Below are positions 1-10,181 of a DNA stretch of 64,000 nucleotides, piece after piece. The notes beneath the pieces were generated by a model. It was not told where the DNA came from, did not search any database, and worked only from the letters and a program-made list of their open reading frames with translations. Both the position numbers and the translations under genes were made by a program. Within the stretch, counting starts at the first letter, position 1. Each line of letters begins with the position of its first letter. The DNA comes from Stenotrophomonas maltophilia (GTDB lineage: Bacteria; Pseudomonadota; Gammaproteobacteria; Xanthomonadales; Xanthomonadaceae): positions 2,507,501-2,571,500 of the forward strand of contig NZ_CP106759.1 in the NCBI RefSeq assembly GCF_025642255.1. Reading direction: 5' to 3'.

Positions 1-1854
<1,854 letters not shown>

Positions 1855-2059
1855 TGCTTCAGGTCTGTGCCGCGTTACGGGAAGACCCCATTCTGGCAAT
1901 CCGCGACGGAGCCGGACAAGACATTGACAGCAGACGGGGTTCAGCGGCGTGGCCGGTCTGGACGCCGGCATCCTGGCAGGGGGGGCTCGGACTGGCCCGG
2001 GGCTGGGATGCCGGCGCGGGCGCGCGATGGTGGGCGCGCCCTGCCGCGTGTTGCGAGGG

Positions 2060-2275
2060 TCAGCGGTAGTGGCGGGCGGCGCGCTGCATGACGATCTCGT
2101 CACGCATGCCTTCCAATGCCATCAGCCTGACCTTGCCGACACCCTGCAGTTCCATGAACCGCTCGGTGTAGAACTCCGGCCCCAGCGCGGTGTCGGCGCG
2201 CGATTTGCTGAAGCCATAGGGCACCACGCCCTTCTCGCCATCCTTGCTACCACCGACATAGAGAACGATTGCCAT
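2060..2275 (-). CDS. Small hypothetical protein (71 aa)
   Basis: The protein starts [21 protein letters not shown] and is soluble and charged, with no signal peptide or membrane segment. A good GGAGG ribosome binding site sits 10 bases before the ATG, which supports real translation. It is transcribed in the same direction as tex but lies upstream of it, about 200 bases from the tex start. I do not recognise a named domain. The composition (many Arg, Glu, Met near the C-terminus) suggests a small cytoplasmic protein. Function is unknown. Confidence 0.6.
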   Translation of the reverse strand: MAIVLYVGGSKDGEKGVVPYGFSKSRADTALGPEFYTERFMELQGVGKVRLMALEGMRDEIVMQRAARHYR

Positions 2276-2478
2276 GTGATGTATTCCTCCAAATTGCTAC
2301 TGCGTACTGCACTCGATGAGCGATGCTGCGAGCCCATCGGAGAGGAGCTTACCGCGTCGTACCTGACTGGAACGTCACGCAGGCTAATGACGATCGGTTG
2401 CATGCAGATGACGGCGGGATCGCAGCAGAATGCTTACGGATCTTTAACTTCCAGCTAACGAATTCCAAGGGAATTCCC

Positions 2479-2976
2479 GCCAACGGCGCAGCCCCTCGCG
2501 GGCGGTCGTGTAACGCGTTTCATGTGATTGGGCCGGGCGGGGTGGGTTCGCGGGACACGCCGTAAACCCGTCCCTGGGGGCTCGATGGCGCCATCCACGG
2601 CGCCAACGGTCCCGCGAACCCACCCCGCCCGGCCCCTGACAGTTCTTCGGGCACGTTCACCCACGGAAAAGAAAAAGAAGATCAAAAGCAAAAGCAGCCT
2701 GGCCGACCGCATTTTGTAGAGCCGAGCCCACGCTCGGCTGCTTTCAGGTCAGTCCACGAAGCCGAGCGCAGGCTCGGCTCTACACGAGCACGCGCAGCGG
2801 GCGACCGGCTTCTGCTGTTCTTTCTTCTTTTCCGTGGGTGGTGCAGGCCACAGCCCTCTATCAGAGGGCGGTCGGGTTGGGGTCGCGGGGGTGTCCGCGG
2901 CATGGATGCCGCGGCCAAGCCCCCAGGGAACGGTTCACGGCGTCCATTGCCGCCCACGAGGGGCTGTGCCGTTGGC
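2479..2976. repeat. Nested composite inverted repeat in a 707-bp gene-free stretch
   Basis: The gap 2276-2982 has no supported gene. It is built of nested inverted repeats. The outer arms are 2479-2505 and 2950-2976 (25 of 27 positions pair). A second pair contains CACCCACGGAAAAGAA near 2657 and its complement near 2823-2842. A perfect 26-bp hairpin has arms 2530-2555 and 2610-2635, with an inner TGGCGCCATCC/ACGGCGCCA palindrome. A pair of SMAG-like palindromes is at 2716-2783. This looks like accreted chromosomal repeat elements rather than coding DNA. Confidence 0.75.
2716..2783. repeat. SMAG-type palindrome pair, inverted
   Basis: GTAGAGCCGAGCCCACGCTC starts at 2716 and forms a stem. The inverse copy, ending in CTAC, occupies 2760-2783. 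A terminal GTAG followed by a short stem-loop is the hallmark of S. maltophilia SMAG elements, and head-to-head pairs are common in that family. The pair can also fold as one long hairpin. Confidence 0.7.
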
Positions 2977-2982
2977 TGCAGA

Positions 2983-3420
2983 CTACGGCCACCAGCCGTG
3001 CCCGAACCGGGCGTAATGATCCGCAGCCCGCTCGAACGGGTTGCGCGCACTCACCCCGCCGCACAGCAGGTACACCGGCAGGTACAGCGGCCCCAGCACC
3101 AGGTACTGGTAGACGTGCGCGCGCTCATGGTCATCCAGCCGGATCAGCGGCTCCGCCCCCCACCCCGCCTGATGCGCATAGGTCCGGCACGGCATGGCCA
3201 GATCATGGCCGGTATGCAGGATCACGTTGCCCAGCGTGATCGCGCCGCCGGGCCCCCACGGCCAGTGATCGAACACCAGCGCGCAGTCACGGCCGCTCCA
3301 GCGCACCGTCGCACCGCCCAGCAGCCCGGCCAGGCCTCCGACCAGGCCGATCAGCGAATTGGGAACGGTCCAGGCTGCACCCAGCACCTGCAAGGCACGC
3401 AGCCAGATCGGCCGGACCAT
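2983..3420 (-). CDS. Hypothetical membrane-associated protein
   Basis: From the ATG at 3420 it encodes 145 residues starting MVRPIWLRALQVLGAAWTVP. A hydrophobic segment near residues 15-40 (IGLVGGLAGLLGG) and a second (YLVLGPLYLPVYLLCGG) near residue 110 suggest membrane association. The motif HERAHVYQYLVLGPLYLPVY has an HExxH-like spacing (HERAH) and could bind metal, but the protein is too small to call a protease. It starts 11 bases after the PspC-domain gene stops, so the two are probably cotranscribed. A longer frame from 3462 would overlap that gene. Confidence 0.6.
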   Translation of the reverse strand: MVRPIWLRALQVLGAAWTVPNSLIGLVGGLAGLLGGATVRWSGRDCALVFDHWPWGPGGAITLGNVILHTGHDLAMPCRTYAHQAGWGAEPLIRLDDHERAHVYQYLVLGPLYLPVYLLCGGVSARNPFERAADHYARFGHGWWP

Positions 3421-3431
3421 GGCGGGACGGT

Positions 3432-3635
3432 TCAATCGGCCTCGTTGGGAATCAGCAGCCACAGGATCAGATAGACCAGGATGCCGGGAAATGCCGCCGA
3501 TGCCAGCGACACCAGTACGAAGACCACCCGCAGCAGCGTGGAATTCCAGCCGAAGCGATGCCCGATGCCGCCCATCACCCCGGCGATCATCCGGTCGTTC
3601 AGCGAGCGCGACAACGTGCGGGGCGTGGTACTCAT
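3432..3635 (-). CDS. PspC domain protein (67 aa)
   Basis: The sequence LSRSLNDRMIAGVMGGIGHR followed by FGWNSTLLRVVFVLVSLASA and ILVYLILWLLIP is the PspC fold: a short cytoplasmic N-terminus, an R-x-hydrophobic GVxGGIG turn and one long hydrophobic stretch. Full-length PspC of the phage-shock operon is about 120 residues. This is the short stand-alone PspC-domain type common in Xanthomonadaceae. An AGGAGG ribosome binding site precedes the ATG. A role in envelope stress is inferred from the domain only. Confidence 0.85.
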   Translation of the reverse strand: MSTTPRTLSRSLNDRMIAGVMGGIGHRFGWNSTLLRVVFVLVSLASAAFPGILVYLILWLLIPNEAD

Positions 3636-3699
3636 GGCGGATCCTCCTGGCAGTGCATAAGGCAGTCGAACAGGACTCGACTCTACACCGCCCCCCTGT

Positions 3700-4071
3700 C
3701 TACGGCGTGCGTTGGCGCAGCGCCTGCAGCCGGGCGCTGAACCATGCGGCCGACGCCTGCTCCGGTTGCCCGGGGCACTGGATGCGGTAGGCCTTGCCGC
3801 TCATGCTGCTCTGGGTGGCCGCGCGTTCGATGAACTGCTCGGCGCTGTCCACCAGGTCCTTCTTCAGCAGGTAGTCGTACTTGCGCTGCAGGTGCGCGCG
3901 CGCACTGCTGCCGTCGTACCAGCGGCCGTTGCGCTGGAAACGGCACTGGGAGCCGTCCAGGCTGGAGATCAGCTGCGCGATTTCGCCGCGCGCTACGGGG
4001 CCCGGGGCCGCAGGGGCCCATGCAGGGGTCAGCAGCAGCGCTGCAACCAGCAGTGATTTGTGCGACAGCAT
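3700..4071 (-). CDS. DUF5329 (YfeK-like) exported protein
   Basis: 123 residues with an N-terminal signal peptide (MLSHKSLLVAALLLTPAWAP, cleavage near AAPG). The mature part (EIAQLISSLDGSQCRFQRNG, then YDGSSARAHLQRKYDYLL) matches the DUF5329/YfeK family: a Cys in the SxCxFxRNG block, the HLxxKYxYL block and a second Cys (YRIQC) near the end, probably forming a disulfide in the periplasm. Function is unknown in the family. GGAG precedes the start. It lies just downstream of phaC on the same strand. Confidence 0.8.
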   Translation of the reverse strand: MLSHKSLLVAALLLTPAWAPAAPGPVARGEIAQLISSLDGSQCRFQRNGRWYDGSSARAHLQRKYDYLLKKDLVDSAEQFIERAATQSSMSGKAYRIQCPGQPEQASAAWFSARLQALRQRTP

Positions 4072-4103
4072 CCTTGGCTCCAGCCCGTCCAGAGCGCCTG
4101 AGA

Positions 4104-5177
4104 CTAGCCCTTCCCGTCCCGGGCCTTCAACCAGCCATCAATCGTAGCTGGCACTTCGCGCTGCGCCCGTCCGGACACGTAGATTCCAATATGCCCCCCG
4201 CGGAAACTGGACTCGGTGTAGTCCTCCGTGCCCAGGCGCCCCCGCATCGCGCGCGACGCATCCGGTGGCACCAGATGGTCTTGCTCGGCATAGATGTTCA
4301 GCACCGGCAGGGTCACCTGCGACAGATCCACGGCTTCCTCGCCGATCCGCACCGTACCGTTCACCAGCGCGTTGTCCTGGTAGAACTGCTTGATGAAGTC
4401 GCGGAACGCCTCGCCCGCCAGATCCGGCGAATCGAAGATCCATTTCTCCATGCGCAGGAAATCCTCCAGCGCGGCCTTGTCATCGAGGATGTCCAGCAGG
4501 CCCACGTACTTCTGCACGTTCAGGCGGAACGGCTTGAGCATCAGGTAACTGGCATTCATCAGGTCGGCCGGGATGTTGCCCAGCGTGTCCACCAGCAGGT
4601 CCACATCCACCTGCCGCGCCCAGTGCGAGAGCATGTTGTCGGCGGTGTGGAAATCAACGGGCGTCACCATGGTGATCAGCTTGCCCAGCTTCTGCCGGCG
4701 CAGCGCCGCATAGCACAGCGCGAACACACCGCCCTGGCAGATGCCGAGCAGGTCCACCGGGCCGCCGCTGCGCGCGCGCAGGGCATCCACCGCGCCCTCG
4801 ATGTAGCGCAGCAGGTAGTCCTCCAGCGTCTGGAACCGTTCGGATCGATCCGGGTAGCCCCAGTCCAGCACGTACACGTCCTGCCCCAGTGCCAGCAGCT
4901 TCTGCACCAGCGAGCGATCGGCCTGCAGGTCAACCATGTAGGGGCGGTTGACCAGTGCGTAGACGATCAGCAGCGGCGTCCGCCGGGTCGGTGCCTGTTC
5001 GCCGACGAAGCGATAGAGCACCACCTTGCCATCACGCCAGACTTCCTCGCGGGCGGTCACCCCGTAATCGACATCTTCCACCTGCGGCAGCAGCTTCAGC
5101 CCTTCCATCAGCTTGCGCTGCATGGCCAGGGTCTCCTGCATCAGGTCATCGGCATTGAAGCCCAGAGGTCCCTTCAT
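4104..5177 (-). CDS. phaC: Class III poly(R)-hydroxyalkanoate synthase subunit PhaC
   Basis: 357 residues, the normal size for class III PhaC, which polymerises 3-hydroxyacyl-CoA with PhaE on the granule surface. The lipase-like box GICQGG puts the catalytic Cys at 147. The general-base pair is Asp300 (IYAEQDHLVP) and His329 (FRGGHIGIYV). These positions sit within two residues of those known for the Allochromatium vinosum enzyme. It starts immediately after phaE stops, so the pair forms an operon. Granule proteins are found far away at 59.6-60.5 kb. Confidence 0.96.
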   Translation of the reverse strand: MKGPLGFNADDLMQETLAMQRKLMEGLKLLPQVEDVDYGVTAREEVWRDGKVVLYRFVGEQAPTRRTPLLIVYALVNRPYMVDLQADRSLVQKLLALGQDVYVLDWGYPDRSERFQTLEDYLLRYIEGAVDALRARSGGPVDLLGICQGGVFALCYAALRRQKLGKLITMVTPVDFHTADNMLSHWARQVDVDLLVDTLGNIPADLMNASYLMLKPFRLNVQKYVGLLDILDDKAALEDFLRMEKWIFDSPDLAGEAFRDFIKQFYQDNALVNGTVRIGEEAVDLSQVTLPVLNIYAEQDHLVPPDASRAMRGRLGTEDYTESSFRGGHIGIYVSGRAQREVPATIDGWLKARDGKG

Positions 5178-5180
5178 CGC

Positions 5181-6257
5181 TCATGTTTTCCGCGAGGAAG
5201 TACGGGATGTCGCCTTCCTGGCTGGCGCACGCTTTGCAGCAGCCTTCTTGACTGCAGCCTTCGGCGCTGGCGCCGCCTTCTTCGCGGCCGCCCTGCGAGT
5301 GCCAGGCTTCACCCTGGCCGGGGCCGGCTGTGCGGCCGGATCCACCGTCGCCGTACCCGCCAGCACCGTCACCTGCGCCTGCAGGCGACGCAGGCTGCGC
5401 TCCAGCTCGGCAATGCGACGGTGCGCGGCATCCATTTCGGAACGGGTCGGCAGGCCGATCCGCTCGCTTACCTGCTCCACTTCGCGCTGCAGCCCAGCGC
5501 GCAGGCGCATCTGTGCGTTGCCGAGGTCGGCATAGACCTGCTGGAACGGCTCGGACAGGGCCACCTTGGCGTAAGCCTCTTCGGCCGCCTCGATCCACAG
5601 GTCGAACATCGCACGCGCGCTGGTCAACTGGCTGCCGGGCTGCTCATGCTGGGCCAGCCGCTGCTCGAACAGCTCGAAGGCCTCGTCCAGCGCCTGCCGG
5701 ATCTGTTCGACATAGGCGCGTGACTGCTGCTGGTAATCCTCCTGCGCGCGCAGCAGGGCCTGCCAGCGCGCCTGGTGTTCACGGCCGGGACCGAAGGCGG
5801 GGCTCTGCAGCCACGGGCCCGCCTGCAGCTGCCATTGCTGCAGCCAGTTGGCGAACTCCGGCAACGAACCGCCGGCCTGGGTGCTGCCGCGCGCGCCCTG
5901 CAGCATCCATTGCAGCAGGCCATCCCCCTGGCCCTGCACTGCCTCACGCCAGGCCTGTGCCACTTCTGCGCTGCTGGCGTCGCGTCCGGCGAAGCGGCTG
6001 GCGACCTCCTGCATCGTGCCGTACCAGCTGCCCGCCTGCTCGCGGAACCGGCGCACCGCGTCCTCCGGCGCTCCCGGCCCCTGCTCGGGCAGCATCTGGC
6101 TCCAGCCGTCAAACAGGCGCTGCCAGTTGCCGGCATCGCCGCTGCCCGGCGCACCGGCGGCGGAGGCATGGCGCAGGGCATCGCCCCAAGCCCCGAAATA
6201 CTGCCGGGCCAGAGTCTCGAAATCGCTGCTGCCGGCGTCATGGGCAGAACTGGTCAT
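5181..6257 (-). CDS. phaE: Class III PHA synthase subunit PhaE
   Basis: 358 residues beginning MTSSAHDAGSSDFETLARQY. The Gln/Trp-rich helical body (WLQQWQLQAGPWLQSPAFG), the coiled segment near residues 255-300 and the conserved AEEAYAKVALSEPFQQVYAD block fit PhaE, the non-catalytic partner that activates PhaC. The last about 50 residues are an Ala/Lys/Pro-rich tail (AAAKKAAPAPKAAVKKAAAK), resembling the basic tails of PhaF-type phasins; it could contact DNA or granules (inference). A GGAGG site precedes the ATG. Confidence 0.92.
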   Translation of the reverse strand: MTSSAHDAGSSDFETLARQYFGAWGDALRHASAAGAPGSGDAGNWQRLFDGWSQMLPEQGPGAPEDAVRRFREQAGSWYGTMQEVASRFAGRDASSAEVAQAWREAVQGQGDGLLQWMLQGARGSTQAGGSLPEFANWLQQWQLQAGPWLQSPAFGPGREHQARWQALLRAQEDYQQQSRAYVEQIRQALDEAFELFEQRLAQHEQPGSQLTSARAMFDLWIEAAEEAYAKVALSEPFQQVYADLGNAQMRLRAGLQREVEQVSERIGLPTRSEMDAAHRRIAELERSLRRLQAQVTVLAGTATVDPAAQPAPARVKPGTRRAAAKKAAPAPKAAVKKAAAKRAPARKATSRTSSRKT

Positions 6258-6279
6258 CGCAGGCCTCCGCAGGATGCCG

Positions 6280-6894
6280 TCATGGCTTGGGAATACGCAG
6301 GGTCTTGCTGATCATCAGCGACCCGGACAGGGCGAACAGCAGCACCATCGGATGCAACTGCCACGGACCCAGCTGCCATTGGCCAAGCCAGATGTCCGGG
6401 CCGATCGCGTCGGTACCCGCCGCGATCGCCAGCACGATCACCAGCACCAGGCTGGTCGGGATCGGGGTGCCCTCGAAAAACTTCACCTTGCCCTCGTCGC
6501 CGGCCAGCGCCTCGGCAGTCACGTTGTAGCGGGCCAGGCGGCTGACGCCACAGCAGACGAAGTAGCTCAACACCAGCCAGTCCCACCCGCCCTGCATGCC
6601 ACAGGCATAGGCCAGCGCGGCCGGGGCCACGCCGAAGGAGATCACGTCGGACAGCGAATCCAGCTCGCGGCCCAGCGTCGAACTGGATTTGCGCCAGCGC
6701 GCGATGCGGCCGTCCAGCGCGTCGAAGATGAAGGCCAGCGGGATCAACGCCATGCCGAACAGCAGGTAGCCACGCTCGCCATCCTGCAGGAAGCGCATGG
6801 CGGCGAACACCGCGCCGGTGCCGCAGAAGGCGTTGGCCAGGGTGAACCAGTCCGCCAGCTGGAACTCGCGCAGCATCGAGAAGTGACGTTTCAT
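6280..6894 (-). CDS. pssA: CDP-diacylglycerol--serine O-phosphatidyltransferase
   Basis: 204 residues, largely membrane helices. The CDP-alcohol phosphatidyltransferase signature D-G-x2-A-R-x8-G-x3-D-x3-D is complete: FDALDGRIARW then GRELDSLSD. The context matches integral-membrane phosphatidylserine synthase (type II, as in Bacillus and many proteobacteria) rather than phosphatidylglycerophosphate synthase. It makes phosphatidylserine, the precursor of phosphatidylethanolamine. It lies 22 bases upstream of phaE on the same strand. Confidence 0.88.
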   Translation of the reverse strand: MKRHFSMLREFQLADWFTLANAFCGTGAVFAAMRFLQDGERGYLLFGMALIPLAFIFDALDGRIARWRKSSSTLGRELDSLSDVISFGVAPAALAYACGMQGGWDWLVLSYFVCCGVSRLARYNVTAEALAGDEGKVKFFEGTPIPTSLVLVIVLAIAAGTDAIGPDIWLGQWQLGPWQLHPMVLLFALSGSLMISKTLRIPKP

Positions 6895-7055
6895 GAAGTC
6901 TCACGGGGCATCAAGGGCCACAGGTTACCGCGAGCGCAGCCGCTGGCGACAGCACGGCCCGCGTTCCCCCTTCACCGGTCGCTCACGCATCGTCACCAGC
7001 GGTGAATTTTTCGCCACCCATCTTGACAGCCTAGGGGGGTGGCGCCTGTCGAGGC

Positions 7056-7101
7056 TTATCCACAAAGTTGCCCACGCGTAATCCACACCCCCTGTGGACA
7101 A
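7056..7101. promoter_or_regulatory. Cluster of three DnaA-box-like sites
   Basis: A perfect TTATCCACA is at 7056-7064, TAATCCACA at 7079-7087 and, inverted, TGTGGACAA at 7093-7101 (each of the last two one mismatch from the consensus). They lie in the 343-bp divergent gap 6895-7237 between pssA and a methyltransferase gene. Nothing else was recognised in that gap. A DnaA-regulated promoter or DnaA-titration site is possible. Confidence 0.5.
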
Positions 7102-7237
7102 CCCGTTCTCACCGACTGCGACGGTGGACATTTGCTCATCACTTCTGGCGGGGTTTCCGCCCTTCCCAAGCCGGCTCTCTGGCGCTATGGTCAGCGGCGG
7201 ACCCGCCGTCGCCACGTCCTGATCCCCTCACCGGACG

Positions 7238-7888
7238 ATGCCGATGCTGGACGCAGCCACCCTGGCCGCTCAACTGCGGATGCCCCATGGCGACCACGCC
7301 CTGGACGTGGCCGACGCGATGAACCGCAGCAATGGCGGGCTCAACCAGGCCGCCATCCGCCTGCTCGCGACCGCTGCAGGCGAGAGCGTGCTGGAAATCG
7401 GCCCGGGCAATGGCGCGTTCGCGCCCCTGCTGCTGCAAGCGGCCAACAGCCGCTACCTCGGTATCGAACTGTCCACCGCCATGGTTGCGGCCGGCAACCA
7501 GCGACTGGCCTCGACCGGCCTGGGTGATCGCGCGGAACTGCGCCATGGCGACGCCCACGCCCTGCCCGTCACCGATGCCTGCGTGGACGCGGCGCTGAGC
7601 GTAAACACCCTCTACTTCTGGCCGAACCTGGCGCCGGTGCTGGACGAACTGGCGCGGGTGCTGCGCCCTGGCGGCCGCCTGTGCCTGGCGTTCGGCGATG
7701 CCACTTTCATGCGCGGTCTGCCGTTTGCCTCGACCTTCCACCTGCACGAACTGGAGGCGGTGGAACGCGCGCTGCGGATCTCGGGCTTCCGTGTTTCGGC
7801 CTGGCGGGCACACCGTGAAACCGCGGAAGGCAACGATGGCCAGCAGCGCGAGAAGCACTTCCATCTGCTGCTGGCGCACCGGCAGTGA
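7238..7888 (+). CDS. Class I SAM-dependent methyltransferase
   Basis: 216 residues with the Rossmann SAM-binding pattern: motif I VLEIGPGNGAFAPLLL (residues 52-67), an acidic residue ending strand 2 (YLGIELS), motif II-like HGDAHALPV and LRPGGRLCLAFGD as post-II/III. This is the UbiE/Methyltransf_11 type. The substrate cannot be deduced: neither neighbour (pssA divergent, MATE pump convergent) forms an operon with it. A second Met at 7244 is an alternative start; no strong ribosome binding site is seen for either. Confidence 0.82.
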   Translation: MPMLDAATLAAQLRMPHGDHALDVADAMNRSNGGLNQAAIRLLATAAGESVLEIGPGNGAFAPLLLQAANSRYLGIELSTAMVAAGNQRLASTGLGDRAELRHGDAHALPVTDACVDAALSVNTLYFWPNLAPVLDELARVLRPGGRLCLAFGDATFMRGLPFASTFHLHELEAVERALRISGFRVSAWRAHRETAEGNDGQQREKHFHLLLAHRQ

Positions 7889-7897
7889 TCGTTTTCC

Positions 7898-7960
7898 GTC
7901 GGGGATGGCCCGGCGCTACCTCAAGGATGCCGGCCCGGTAGCGCCGGGCCATGCCCGGCG
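7898..7960. repeat. SMAG palindrome pair
   Basis: Inverse copy GGCCCGGCGCTACC-type around 7898-7920 and forward GTAGCGCCGGGCCATGCCCG at 7938-7960. They sit between two convergent genes, where such pairs often serve as bidirectional transcript 3' ends. Confidence 0.65.
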
Positions 7961-7978
7961 AGCGCAGCGGCCAGGCGC

Positions 7979-9346
7979 TCAGCCGGCAATCCGGCGCCGC
8001 CAACCGGCGAAGCAGAACAGCTGCAGCACCAGCATCATCACCAGTCCCAGCGGCCAGGCCCACCACAGTCCCGCCAGGCCATGCCGCGCATGCAGCCAGG
8101 CCGCCAGCGGCAGTTCCAGCAGCACGATGGCCGCCATTCCGAGCAGCGCCGGCCACACGACCGTGCCGCTGCCGCGCATCACGCCCACCAGCACCGAGGC
8201 GCCGCCCATTGCCAGCACGCCCCAGGCCACCGTGCGCAGCTGCTCTGTCGCCAGCGCGCGTACGTCCGGTGCGTCCAGGATCAGGCCGACCAGCCACGGT
8301 GCCGACAGCATCACCAGCCCCACCACCGCAGCCAGCAGCCCGCCCCCCAGCCAAGCACCGGTGCGGGCGATCGCAGGCAGCCGCGCCACGCGCCCTGCGC
8401 CCATCGCGTGCGCAGCCAGTACAGTGGCGGTGATGCCCAGCGACATCGCCGGCAGCTGCACCCAGCTCATCAGCTGGTTGACCGCGCCATAGGCGGCGGT
8501 CGCCAGGTAACCGTGCCGGTTGATCCAGCCCAGCAGTACGATTTCGGCAACGGCCAGGCTGAGCATCTGCAGCGACGACGGCACCCCGATCCGCAACATT
8601 GATCGCGCCGTGCCCGCATCCACGCGCACCGCACGCAGCAGATTACGGTCGGGTGCCAGCGGATGCCCCTGTCGGCGCCAGCGCCACGACAGCCAGGCCA
8701 ACGCCAGCGTGGAAGCCAGCACCGCGGAGAATGCGGCGCTGGCTGCTCCCATCCTCGGCAGGCCTGCAGCACCGACGATCAGCAAGGGTGTACACAGCAG
8801 GCCGATCAAGGTGGCGATCAGCAACGCGTGCAGCGGCGAAATCGCATCGCCCACCGCGCGGCTGACCGACGTTGCCAGCCAGAGCAGGAAGATCACCGGC
8901 ACGCCGCTCAGCATGATGCGCGCGTAGGCGATGGCCTCACCCAGGATCGGCGCCGGTGTGCCGAGCGCCTGCAGCAGCTGCGGTGCGAACAGGTTGCCGA
9001 CCACCATCACCAGCAACGACACCGCCAGCATCAGCGCGACCGCCGTTCCGGCGACCCGCCGCACCCGCACCACATCACCGCACCCCCACGCCTGCCCGAT
9101 CAGCACCGTGGCGCCCGTGGCCAGGCCCATCGCCAGGGCCAGCAACAGGAAGAACATCGGAAACACCGCTGCCGCTGCGGCCACCGCATGTGCACCGAGC
9201 AGGTGGCCGAGGTAGATGTTGTCGAGCGTCCCGGAGGCCAGCTGCAGGGCGTTGGTCAACAGCATCGGCAGCAACAACCCGAGATAGGCGCGCCACAGGG
9301 GGGGCGACACAGGCGCTGCGGACAGTGATGGGGGATTCATGGGCAT
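7979..9346 (-). CDS. MATE family efflux transporter
   Basis: 455 residues with twelve hydrophobic segments in two halves. The N-terminal LLLPMLLTNALQLASGTLDN and the repeated motif in the second half (IGVPSSLQMLSLAVAEIVLL) match the MATE (NorM/DinF) family, which exports cationic drugs and metabolites using Na+ or H+. The start may be 9346 or the Met two codons later (9340). Its end is close to the SMAG pair. No regulator is adjacent. Drug specificity cannot be inferred. Confidence 0.88.
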   Translation of the reverse strand: MPMNPPSLSAAPVSPPLWRAYLGLLLPMLLTNALQLASGTLDNIYLGHLLGAHAVAAAAAVFPMFFLLLALAMGLATGATVLIGQAWGCGDVVRVRRVAGTAVALMLAVSLLVMVVGNLFAPQLLQALGTPAPILGEAIAYARIMLSGVPVIFLLWLATSVSRAVGDAISPLHALLIATLIGLLCTPLLIVGAAGLPRMGAASAAFSAVLASTLALAWLSWRWRRQGHPLAPDRNLLRAVRVDAGTARSMLRIGVPSSLQMLSLAVAEIVLLGWINRHGYLATAAYGAVNQLMSWVQLPAMSLGITATVLAAHAMGAGRVARLPAIARTGAWLGGGLLAAVVGLVMLSAPWLVGLILDAPDVRALATEQLRTVAWGVLAMGGASVLVGVMRGSGTVVWPALLGMAAIVLLELPLAAWLHARHGLAGLWWAWPLGLVMMLVLQLFCFAGWRRRIAG

Positions 9347-9455
9347 TCCATGGGCAAAGCGTTGCCCTGCCCGGCCAAGGGGCCAGCAGGAGACGCAGGT
9401 GGGAGGAGTAACGGCCCGCGGTCAGCGCGGCCGCTTGCATGTGCGGGGCGGCAGG

Positions 9456-10088
9456 TCAGTCGTCGGTGCTGCCGGCAGGTTCGTCGAAGGCCAGACGCAA
9501 AGCGTGGCTGCGTACGTCGACAGGCCAGCTTTCCAGCACAGCCTGCAGGCGCGCGCGGTCGTGCGCGAACAGCGCACGCGTGGCTTCCTCGAAGCCGGGC
9601 AGATCGCCGCCGATGGTCTGCAGGAAGTGATACGCGCGCTCGGCGTTGCGGCGCTGCCGGTCCAGATCGGCACCGGCCCGGCTGGCCGCTTCCACCAGCC
9701 GCCGCAGCGCTACCGAGGCGCCGCCCGGCTGTCCGGCCAACCAGGTCCAATGACGCGGCAGCAGCGTGACCTCGCGCGCGACCACACCCAGTTTCGGTCG
9801 CCCGCGCCCGCGCGCCACCACCGGCTCATCGGTGGCCGCCGTCTGCACATCGGCGTCCGCGCGTGATGCCGGGAAGGCCTGGGCGATACGCACCAGCAGC
9901 TGCGCGACGCTGCCACGCGTGTCGAAATCCCGGGTCAGGCCGGTGGCGTTGTCGAACACCAGCAGCGGGCCGGCAGCCGCATCGGCACGCAGCTGCCTGA
10001 GCGCCAGCGCGGCGACGTCCGGCGTACCGGAAGCGACAAGTCGATGACCGTCGAAGCAGCTGAACGGCGGAAGGGGAGCATTGGACAT
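9456..10088 (-). CDS. DUF2239 family protein
   Basis: 210 residues starting MSNAPLPPFSCFDGHRLVAS. The pattern RGRPKLGVVAREVTLLPRHW followed by TWLAGQPGGASVALRRLVEA and RAYHFLQTIGGDLPGFEEATRALF is the DUF2239 signature. The family is often found next to transcription regulators or under a conserved palindromic operator; its function is not established. Here two CCCGGG-centred palindromes lie directly upstream. The GRPKLGVVAREVTLL segment resembles a short DNA-contacting helix (speculative). Confidence 0.85.
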   Translation of the reverse strand: MSNAPLPPFSCFDGHRLVASGTPDVAALALRQLRADAAAGPLLVFDNATGLTRDFDTRGSVAQLLVRIAQAFPASRADADVQTAATDEPVVARGRGRPKLGVVAREVTLLPRHWTWLAGQPGGASVALRRLVEAASRAGADLDRQRRNAERAYHFLQTIGGDLPGFEEATRALFAHDRARLQAVLESWPVDVRSHALRLAFDEPAGSTDD

Positions 10089-10116
10089 GGCACGGGCACC
10101 GGGGCGATGCGGAAAT

Positions 10117-10158
10117 ATTACCCGGGCAATTTTATGGCGTCAATATCACCCGGGTATT
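10117..10158. promoter_or_regulatory. Twin ACCCGGGT-type palindromic operator upstream of the DUF2239 gene
   Basis: ATTACCCGGGCAAT (10117-10130) and ATCACCCGGGTATT (10145-10158) are centred 28 bp apart. Both lie in the AT-rich stretch just upstream of the DUF2239 start at 10088, where a promoter would sit. Two similar dyads at near-helical spacing suggest a dimeric repressor or activator. The cognate regulator is not identifiable in the window. Confidence 0.6.
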
Positions 10159-10181
10159 AATCCGCACTGCCTCGACGCGGC

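Noticed and set aside
2983..3420. HERAH in the small membrane protein as a zinc protease site
   Set aside because: The protein is about 145 residues with no third ligand or protease family context.
7056..7101. DnaA-box cluster as the replication origin
   Set aside because: Only three boxes, no AT-rich unwinding element and no dnaA, dnaN or gidA nearby.
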